Part shown: positions 59,091 to 64,000 of the stretch, one piece after another
Layout: every line of letters begins with the position of its first letter
How positions within the stretch are numbered: the first letter of the stretch is position 1
Assembly: GCA_910579185.1 (NCBI GenBank)
Contig: CAJTTG010000010.1
Coordinates: forward strand, 1-64,000
From: an uncultured Muribaculaceae bacterium
GTDB taxonomy: Bacteria; Bacteroidota; Bacteroidia; Bacteroidales; Muribaculaceae
Reading direction: 5' to 3'
DNA length: 64,000 nucleotides
Translations under genes and position numbers: made by a program
The notes under the pieces: generated by a model
Seen by the model: only the letters and a program-made list of their open reading frames with translations
Told to the model about the DNA's origin: nothing
The model's database searches: none

Positions 59091-59098
59091 CAAAGGTA
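59091..59098 (-). promoter_or_regulatory. -7 promoter element of ybaK-aroC
   Basis: TACCTTTG on the minus strand fits TAnnTTTG, 21 bp before the start codon. No -33 box is clear. Confidence 0.45.
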
Positions 59099-59173
59099 GC
59101 AAACTTTTTTTGTGATAGTGTTGTTTTCTATAGCATAAGAACGAATATTAACAAACTAACCCGTTTCCCGTTT

Positions 59174-59695
59174 ATGAAAAAGCTTCTCATTGCCCTTATC
59201 GCTCTGTTCGGTATCACCGCAGGTGCTTCGGCACAGAAAATGAATCTTTCGCTCAGCTATGGCGGTTATACACTGATGGATGCCGCTGATTATCATGATG
59301 GATGGCATGGGGTCAACAATGCATGGGGCGCACTCAACGTGAGCTTCAATGTACAGGTGGCCAGAAATTTCTGGATTGGCCCGTCGTACACCTTCTCCAG
59401 CACGACAACCAAGGGTGAGCATCACAGCAACATTGCCTATCACGCCATAATGCTGAATGGTCGTTATGATTACTACCGGAACAGCATCGTGACTCTATAC
59501 GGACATCTTGGGGTGGGCGCAGAGATCTCCCACATGCAGCCCCGTGGCGGCGATGCCTACAACAAAGGTTATTTCGCATTCCAGCTGTCGCCGGTCGGAG
59601 CGGATATCGATATAACCCGTTCGTTCACGATTTTCGGTGAACTCGGTTTTGGTGCGCAGGGTCTGCTTCAGGTAGGCGGTCGCTTTAATTTCTAA
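59174..59695 (+). CDS. Small outer-membrane beta-barrel protein
   Basis: A 173-residue protein with signal peptide MKKLLIALIALFGITAGASA-Q, then about eight amphipathic strands (MNLSLSYGGYTLMDA, WGALNVSFNVQVARNFWIGP, YYRNSIVTLYGHLGVGAEISH) and a C-terminal Phe (GGRFNF). This is a small OmpW/OmpX-like barrel with no clear substrate. The ATG at 59174 is chosen for the signal peptide. A 17-bp gap leads to the 78-residue gene, so they may be cotranscribed. Confidence 0.82.
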   Translation: MKKLLIALIALFGITAGASAQKMNLSLSYGGYTLMDAADYHDGWHGVNNAWGALNVSFNVQVARNFWIGPSYTFSSTTTKGEHHSNIAYHAIMLNGRYDYYRNSIVTLYGHLGVGAEISHMQPRGGDAYNKGYFAFQLSPVGADIDITRSFTIFGELGFGAQGLLQVGGRFNF

Positions 59696-59712
59696 CCCGG
59701 AAGGATTCAGCC

Positions 59713-59949
59713 ATGACCGACCGACTTTCCTACGAAGAGAAGAAGGAGCTTCCCGATTCTGTGTTCGGATTGCCTGAACGACGGGAATATCCTATGCCTG
59801 ATGCCGCTCATGTGCGTGCCGCAGAGGCTTATTTCCGCTATTGTCCTGAGGATCTGAAGCCTCGTCTTGCACGGGCTATTCTCGCAAGAGCAAAGGAGTT
59901 CGGGGTGGATGTGGAGTCCCCCACGGTTCTATCCTATGCTGAGAAATGA
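59713..59949 (+). CDS. 78-residue hypothetical protein (DUF6582-like)
   Basis: A small protein of 78 residues. The segment LPDSVFGLPERREYPMPDAAHVRAAEAYF is the distinctive motif of a short family that I recall as DUF6582 (x-LPD-x-x-FGLP-x-x-R-x-YPMPD), often seen near mobile or phage genes but here alone. Two short helices follow (LARAILARAKEFGV). Probably cytosolic; no signal. Job unknown. Confidence 0.7.
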   Translation: MTDRLSYEEKKELPDSVFGLPERREYPMPDAAHVRAAEAYFRYCPEDLKPRLARAILARAKEFGVDVESPTVLSYAEK

Positions 59950-60007
59950 TCCGCTGATCTGAGTGCATGAAGTCAAGACGGCTTCATGTTCTGAAAAGAA
60001 ATTCCAG

Positions 60008-60043
60008 ATGGTTCTGAATGTGATGATCCGCATTCAGAACCAT
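60008..60043. terminator. Bidirectional terminator overlapping the ATPase stop
   Basis: ATGGTTCTGAATG (60008-60020) and CATTCAGAACCAT (60031-60043) form a perfect 13-bp stem. The right arm includes the last codons and the stop (60036-60034) of the ATPase gene. A second small hairpin (CATGAAG at 59966, CTTCATG at 59982) lies just left. Confidence 0.75.
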
Positions 60044-61335
60044 TGTTTTGTACTGAAAGTGACAGCATATAATGGAAAATTGGTAATCCGATCCTGCTTC
60101 TTATATCCAAGTAAATAGTAGCGGATTCCATGTACGTTTTGATTTTCTTCCGTGAATTTTGATATTGATTTTCCTCTGACATTGGTTGAGGCTTTGACTT
60201 CGATGGGGAAGATTGCACCCTCGCTCTGTGCAATAAAATCAATTTCTGCCGGAGTACGGTCGTTCGCCCAGTAGAACAGAGTGAGACTGGATGAGATAAG
60301 TTGTTGGGCTACATATTGTTCAGTCACCATGCCCTTGAATTCTGATAAATTGTTGAAGTCGATTAATAAAGAAGAAGCTGGTATATCTGCCATGCAACAT
60401 AAAAGTCCGATATCGAGGAAAAATAATTTGAATGCGGATATGTCCTCATAATATTTTAGGGGTATAGCAATTTTATTTACGCGAGGGACTTTATATATGA
60501 GGCCGGCATCAATAAGCCATTGTATTGCCAGTTCGAAGTCGGCTGCCCTTGCCCCTTTTTTTGCAACTCCGTAAATGAATTTTTTATTCTCTTTAGCTAA
60601 CTGCGATGGCATGCTTGCAAGTACTTGGCCAATTCTTACGGATTCGTTTTTTGATGTGTGTTTAGATATGTCGTTGCGATACGCATTTAGTATTGAGAGT
60701 TGGATGTCATGAACTTTTTTTAGATCTTCATTTTCAATGAAAGATTTTACAACTTCTGGCATTCCTCCAATATAATAATATTGTTGGAGGTATTTGTTTA
60801 GCTTTGTTGAGAACGTTTCCGCAAGGGCGTAATCTGGCTTTGACAATATGTCACATAATGTTTTTTGATTGACGGCATATAGAAATTCTTCAAAGTCCAT
60901 TGGATATATTTTTAACATATCGACTTTTCCAACTGGAAATGATTCTTGTTGAGCCAAAGTAACTCCTAATAATGATCCAGCAGCTATGATATGGTATTCT
61001 GCGGCATTTTCACAGAAATATTTTAGGCTGTGAAGCCCTCGGGTCGTTTCTTGAATTTCATCAATTATGATAAGTGTGTTATCTTTATCAATGGACTCAC
61101 CTGTTAACGCTTGGAATCCAATCAGAAGCCGGTTAATGTCATAATCTGTTGAGAACAGTTCCTTTGTCATCGGTTCCGAATCACAATTTATATATGCGAC
61201 ATTCCTATATTCGTTTTTGCCAAATTGTTTCATGAGCCATGTTTTCCCTACTTGTCGTGCTCCAAGTAATAGTAATGGCTTTTTTGTCTTTGAATTTTTC
61301 CAATCTAAGAGATCTTTATATGCTTTACGGTACAT
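60034..61335 (-). CDS. AAA_14/DUF4143 ATP-binding protein
   Basis: A 433-residue ATPase. Walker A LLLGARQVGKTWLMKQFG near residue 23-40; Walker B TLIIIDEIQET near residue 85; the aromatic AGSLLGV and YPMDFEEFLYAVN typical of the AAA_14 domain (about 15-145). The C-terminal DUF4143 domain (about 200-400) ends FYWANDRTPAEIDFIAQSEGAIFPIEVKAS, a PD-(D/E)xK-like signature (E-x-D, x-E-V-K). The family is abundant in Bacteroidales and its role is unknown. The gene is visibly AT-richer than its neighbours, so it may have been acquired. The start is the ATG at 61335. A 33-bp repeat array abuts its promoter. Confidence 0.9.
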   Translation of the reverse strand: MYRKAYKDLLDWKNSKTKKPLLLLGARQVGKTWLMKQFGKNEYRNVAYINCDSEPMTKELFSTDYDINRLLIGFQALTGESIDKDNTLIIIDEIQETTRGLHSLKYFCENAAEYHIIAAGSLLGVTLAQQESFPVGKVDMLKIYPMDFEEFLYAVNQKTLCDILSKPDYALAETFSTKLNKYLQQYYYIGGMPEVVKSFIENEDLKKVHDIQLSILNAYRNDISKHTSKNESVRIGQVLASMPSQLAKENKKFIYGVAKKGARAADFELAIQWLIDAGLIYKVPRVNKIAIPLKYYEDISAFKLFFLDIGLLCCMADIPASSLLIDFNNLSEFKGMVTEQYVAQQLISSSLTLFYWANDRTPAEIDFIAQSEGAIFPIEVKASTNVRGKSISKFTEENQNVHGIRYYLLGYKKQDRITNFPLYAVTFSTKQWF

Positions 61336-61364
61336 ATTCAATGTGTTATGTGTGTTTATTTTTG

Positions 61365-61372
61365 CAAATATA
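61365..61372 (-). promoter_or_regulatory. -7 promoter element of the AAA_14/DUF4143 gene
   Basis: TATATTTG on minus fits TAnnTTTG, 29 bp before the ATG. The 33-bp repeats begin at this box and extend upstream, so their position is that of an operator. Confidence 0.55.
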
Positions 61373-61456
61373 CAATTTTTCGATGGTTCATTTTGATGAA
61401 AGTCACAATTTTTCGATAGTTCATTTCTGGAAAACCTACAATTTTTCGATGGTTCA
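61372..61456. repeat. Three 33-bp direct repeats at the ATPase promoter
   Basis: A 19-base core, ACAATTTTTCGATGGTTCA, occurs at 61372, 61405 and 61438, exactly 33 bp apart; the middle copy has one mismatch (GATAG). Fourteen less conserved bases separate the cores. Thirty-three bases equals three helical turns (and 11 codons). On minus each unit contains a -7-like TAnnTTT. Confidence 0.9.
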
Positions 61457-61529
61457 ATCTGAGAAATGAACTTATATGGGCTGATTTTAGAACCGGATTC
61501 CGAGTGTTTGAGGGACGATTTTGTTTTAT

Positions 61530-61560
61530 TTTGCCAAATGGGATTTTATGAGTATTTTTG
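61530..61560 (+). promoter_or_regulatory. Promoter of asd
   Basis: TTTG at 61530-61533, a 19-bp spacer and TATTTTTG at 61553-61560: a perfect pair. The ATG is at 61602. Confidence 0.8.
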
Positions 61561-61601
61561 CAGAAAATATCAACCACTTATCAATTAGATTCCAAGAAGC
61601 A

Positions 61602-62609
61602 ATGAATGTAGCGATTGTTGGCGCAAGTGGCGCTGTTGGCCAGGAGTTTCTCCGTGTGCTTGAAGAACAGAATTTTCCGGTTGACCAGCTTACTCTTTTC
61701 GGGTCGAAGCGAAGTGCCGGCCGTACATATAAGTTCCGTGGCAAAGATTATGTTGTCAAAGAATTGACCCATGGCGATGATTTCAAGGGAATTGATATCG
61801 CTTTCACATCGGCCGGTGCGTCGGTGTCGAAAGAGTATGCCGGGACAATTACCAAGCACGGCGCGCTGATGATCGACAATTCGAGTGCATTCCGCATGGA
61901 CGAGGATGTTCCTCTGGTTGTTCCTGAAGTCAATGGTGAGGATGCTTTCAACACACCGCGTGGCATTATTGCCAATCCCAACTGCACCACGATCCAGATG
62001 GTAGTGGCCCTGAAGCCTATCAATGATCTCAGCCCGATCCGCCGCGTGCATGTCGCCACGTATCAGGCTGCTTCCGGTGCCGGTGCGGCAGCTATGGATG
62101 AGCTTGTTGAACAATATGCCCAGCTTCAGCGTGGCGAGGATCCGACCATTGAGAAATTCGCATATCAGTTGGCCTATAATGTTATCCCTCAGGTCGATGT
62201 GTTCATGGATAACGGCTACACCAAGGAGGAGATGAAGATGTTCAACGAAACGAAGAAGATCATGCATGCTCCGGGTCTTGATGTCAGTGCCATGTGTGTC
62301 CGTGTTCCTGTGATGCGTGCCCACAGTGAGGCTGTATGGGTTGAGACTGAGCAGCCGTTGGAACTCGATGCCGTACGCGATGCTTTTGATAAGGCAGAGG
62401 GTCTCGTTGTTGTTGACCGCCCGGCCGACAAGGTCTATCCGATGCCTCTCGACATTGCCGGTAAGGATCCGGTGTTTGTGGGACGTCTGCGCAAGGATCT
62501 GACCAACGGAAACGGTTTGACATTCTGGATTGTCGGTGACCAGATCAAGAAGGGCGCGGCTCTTAATGCCGTGCAGATCGCGCAATACATCATAGCGCAT
62601 AAGAAATAA
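61602..62609 (+). CDS. asd: Aspartate-semialdehyde dehydrogenase
   Basis: A 335-residue enzyme that reduces aspartyl phosphate to aspartate semialdehyde for Lys, Thr, Met and diaminopimelate. NADP motif NVAIVGASGAVGQEFLRVLEEQ at the N-terminus; active-site Cys in IIANPNCTTIQMVVAL; YQAASGAGAAAMDEL; C-terminal VRVPVMRAHSEAVWVE with catalytic His. Length is normal. The ATG at 61602 is preferred to an earlier in-frame start at 61521 that would precede the promoter. Confidence 0.97.
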   Translation: MNVAIVGASGAVGQEFLRVLEEQNFPVDQLTLFGSKRSAGRTYKFRGKDYVVKELTHGDDFKGIDIAFTSAGASVSKEYAGTITKHGALMIDNSSAFRMDEDVPLVVPEVNGEDAFNTPRGIIANPNCTTIQMVVALKPINDLSPIRRVHVATYQAASGAGAAAMDELVEQYAQLQRGEDPTIEKFAYQLAYNVIPQVDVFMDNGYTKEEMKMFNETKKIMHAPGLDVSAMCVRVPVMRAHSEAVWVETEQPLELDAVRDAFDKAEGLVVVDRPADKVYPMPLDIAGKDPVFVGRLRKDLTNGNGLTFWIVGDQIKKGAALNAVQIAQYIIAHKK

Positions 62610-62624
62610 AAATCCTCTCTTAAC

Positions 62625-64000
62625 ATGTTTGCCTTGCAGATTCCGGCGATTGCGCCACTGGTCACTCAGCCAGTGGCCATATTCCTTGTGGTTCTCGCCC
62701 TGATTCTGCTTGTGCCGATGCTTTTCACCCGGATCAAGATACCCCATGTCATCGGCCTGATTGTGGCCGGTGTGTTTGTCGGGCCTTACGGGTTCAATGT
62801 GCTTTCCCGTGACATGAGTTTCGAGGTGTTCGGTCAGGTCGGACTTCTCTATCTCATGTTTCTGGCCGGAGTGGAGATCGATATGTATCACCTGAAGAAG
62901 AACCTCCGGCGCGGCTTTGTGTTCGGCTTGTTCACGTTCGCTATCCCGATGGTGATCGGGGTGCCGGCTGCAATGGCACTGCTGGGGCTCGACATGGTGA
63001 CATCGCTGATGCTTGCCTCAATGTTCGCGGCCCACACGCTGCTGGCCTATCCTATAGTATCGCGTTTCGGATTGACGAAAAATCCGGCCGTTATAATAGC
63101 GATCGCCGGTACTATTTTCACTGTTCTCGGATCGCTTATGGTGCTGGCCGAGAGTGTGGGAATGGTCCGGGAGGGGGGATTCAGCATCCTGATGACGCTG
63201 CGTCTTGTAGGCTCGCTGGTGGTCTATTGTCTGGTGATAGTCTATCTTTATCCGAGGATCACACGCTGGTTTTTCAAGCATTATAACGACGGAATACTCC
63301 AGTTTATTTATATCCTGGTGATGGTTTTCGCAGCCTCGCAGGCGGCAGTGGCCATCAATATAGAGGGGGTGTTCGGCGCTTTCTATGCCGGAATCGTGCT
63401 CAACAGGTTTATTCCGGCTCGTTCGCCGTTGATGTCGCGGCTGGAATTTGTGGGCAATGCTCTCTTTATCCCATATTTTTTGATCGGTGTCGGAATGCTG
63501 ATCAATGTCCGGGTGCTGACTTCCGGCTGGGATACGCTTTATGTGGCAGCCGTGATGAGTACGGTCGCTATGGTGAGCAAATGGATCGCCGCGTATGTTA
63601 CGCAGCGCACGTTCGGAATGCGCCCGATTGACCGCTCGATTCTGTATCAGCTATCGAACGCCCACACGGCAGTTGCGCTGGCTGTGGTGATGATCGGTTT
63701 CAATCTCGGGGTGTTCGATGAGTCGGTGCTTAACGGCACGGTGCTGATGATTCTTGTGACATGTACGGTCAGCTCCATCGGCACTTCCCGGGCGGCCTCG
63801 CGTCTGAAGGTTATGTCGATAGCTTCGGCTGAGATGATCACCGGAGAGGGGGAGAAGGGAAAGACCGGTGTTAGGACATTGATACCCGTTGTGAATCCTG
63901 TGACGGCAAACGAACTGGTGTCGCTGGCGCTTATGATGAGCGACGGAGACCGACTGCGCAACAAGATCTATGCGCTGCATGTCAGGAATGACAATTCGCC
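62625..64000 (+). CDS. CPA2-family cation:proton antiporter, cut by the window end
   Basis: At least 458 residues; the frame is open to the end. About twelve membrane helices are visible: VAIFLVVLALILLVPMLFT, IPHVIGLIVAGVFVGPYGF, GQVGLLYLMFLAGVEID, FGLFTFAIPMVIGVPAAMAL, LASMFAAHTLLAYPIV, and later FGAFYAGIVLNRF and FIPYFLIGVGMLI. This is the Na+(K+)/H+ antiporter (KefB/NapA type) fold. After helix 12 (about residue 385), a soluble domain begins, possibly a universal-stress type (ANELVSLALMMSDGDR). Role: pH and ion balance. It follows asd by 15 bp. Confidence 0.88.
   Translation, partial: MFALQIPAIAPLVTQPVAIFLVVLALILLVPMLFTRIKIPHVIGLIVAGVFVGPYGFNVLSRDMSFEVFGQVGLLYLMFLAGVEIDMYHLKKNLRRGFVFGLFTFAIPMVIGVPAAMALLGLDMVTSLMLASMFAAHTLLAYPIVSRFGLTKNPAVIIAIAGTIFTVLGSLMVLAESVGMVREGGFSILMTLRLVGSLVVYCLVIVYLYPRITRWFFKHYNDGILQFIYILVMVFAASQAAVAINIEGVFGAFYAGIVLNRFIPARSPLMSRLEFVGNALFIPYFLIGVGMLINVRVLTSGWDTLYVAAVMSTVAMVSKWIAAYVTQRTFGMRPIDRSILYQLSNAHTAVALAVVMIGFNLGVFDESVLNGTVLMILVTCTVSSIGTSRAASRLKVMSIASAEMITGEGEKGKTGVRTLIPVVNPVTANELVSLALMMSDGDRLRNKIYALHVRNDNS

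Noticed and set aside
61372..61456. CRISPR array
   Set aside because: Only three units, 14-base spacers, a 19-base core and no cas genes.
61356..61577. A 73-codon minus-strand frame with an 11-residue repeat (N-x-R-K-I-V pattern)
   Set aside because: The repeat is the 33-bp DNA array read in frame (33 = 11 codons). The frame covers the promoters of both flanking genes and is better explained as non-coding operator DNA.

Overview
The window is a chromosomal segment of a Bacteroidales bacterium, most likely a Muribaculaceae-like gut commensal. The evidence is a complete type IX secretion (T9SS) core, Bacteroidetes-type promoters (-33 TTTG, about 20 bp, -7 TAnnTTTG) at many genes, a long IspG with an insertion domain, repeated OmpH/Skp genes beside bamA, an OstA-like protein, and a GH95 fucosidase. 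Moderate GC, few Shine-Dalgarno sequences and tight 4-bp gene overlaps fit. I saw no rRNA, tRNA, CRISPR array, insertion sequence or prophage.

Layout. 1-9000 (minus): a lipoprotein, three OmpH/Skp chaperone genes, bamA, uppS, the T9SS barrel gene porG and a DUF6242 lipoprotein. 9100-17025 (minus): one tightly packed run reading legB, neuD, neuB, rpoN, PAP2-like, purE, ispG, ribD. 17369-22591 (plus): six uncharacterised envelope genes (two LPP20-like proteins, a beta-barrel, a DUF6175-like protein, a CsgG-like protein and a 494-residue protein), ended by a strong two-way terminator. 22720-30551: carB, two unrelated GNAT acetyltransferases separated by a 264-bp near-identical duplication of the carB upstream region, groES-groEL and an acyltransferase. 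30669-42992 (plus): guaB, two parvulin-type isomerases, OstA-like protein, mutL, an HU/SPOR protein and a TonB-receptor-like barrel.

43000-49000: GH95 alpha-fucosidase facing away from a nitroreductase-DUF2520-kdsC-maf operon, then an ATP-grasp-like gene. 49089-56610: porT-porP-porK-porL-porM-porN and a SecB-like gene. 56594-59069 (minus): ybaK, aroC and a radical SAM gene. 59174-64000: small envelope and hypothetical genes, an AT-rich AAA_14/DUF4143 ATPase with a 33-bp repeat array at its promoter, asd, and a CPA2-type antiporter cut by the window end.

How the genes fit together: much of the window builds the cell envelope. BamA, OmpH and periplasmic isomerases fold outer-membrane proteins; UppS, IspG, KdsC, the OstA-like protein and the acyltransferase feed lipid carrier, LPS and phospholipid synthesis; PorG and PorT/P/K/L/M/N form the T9SS. 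The least explained parts are the 17-22.6 kb six-gene cluster, the carB-GNAT duplication and the repeat-bearing ATPase promoter.
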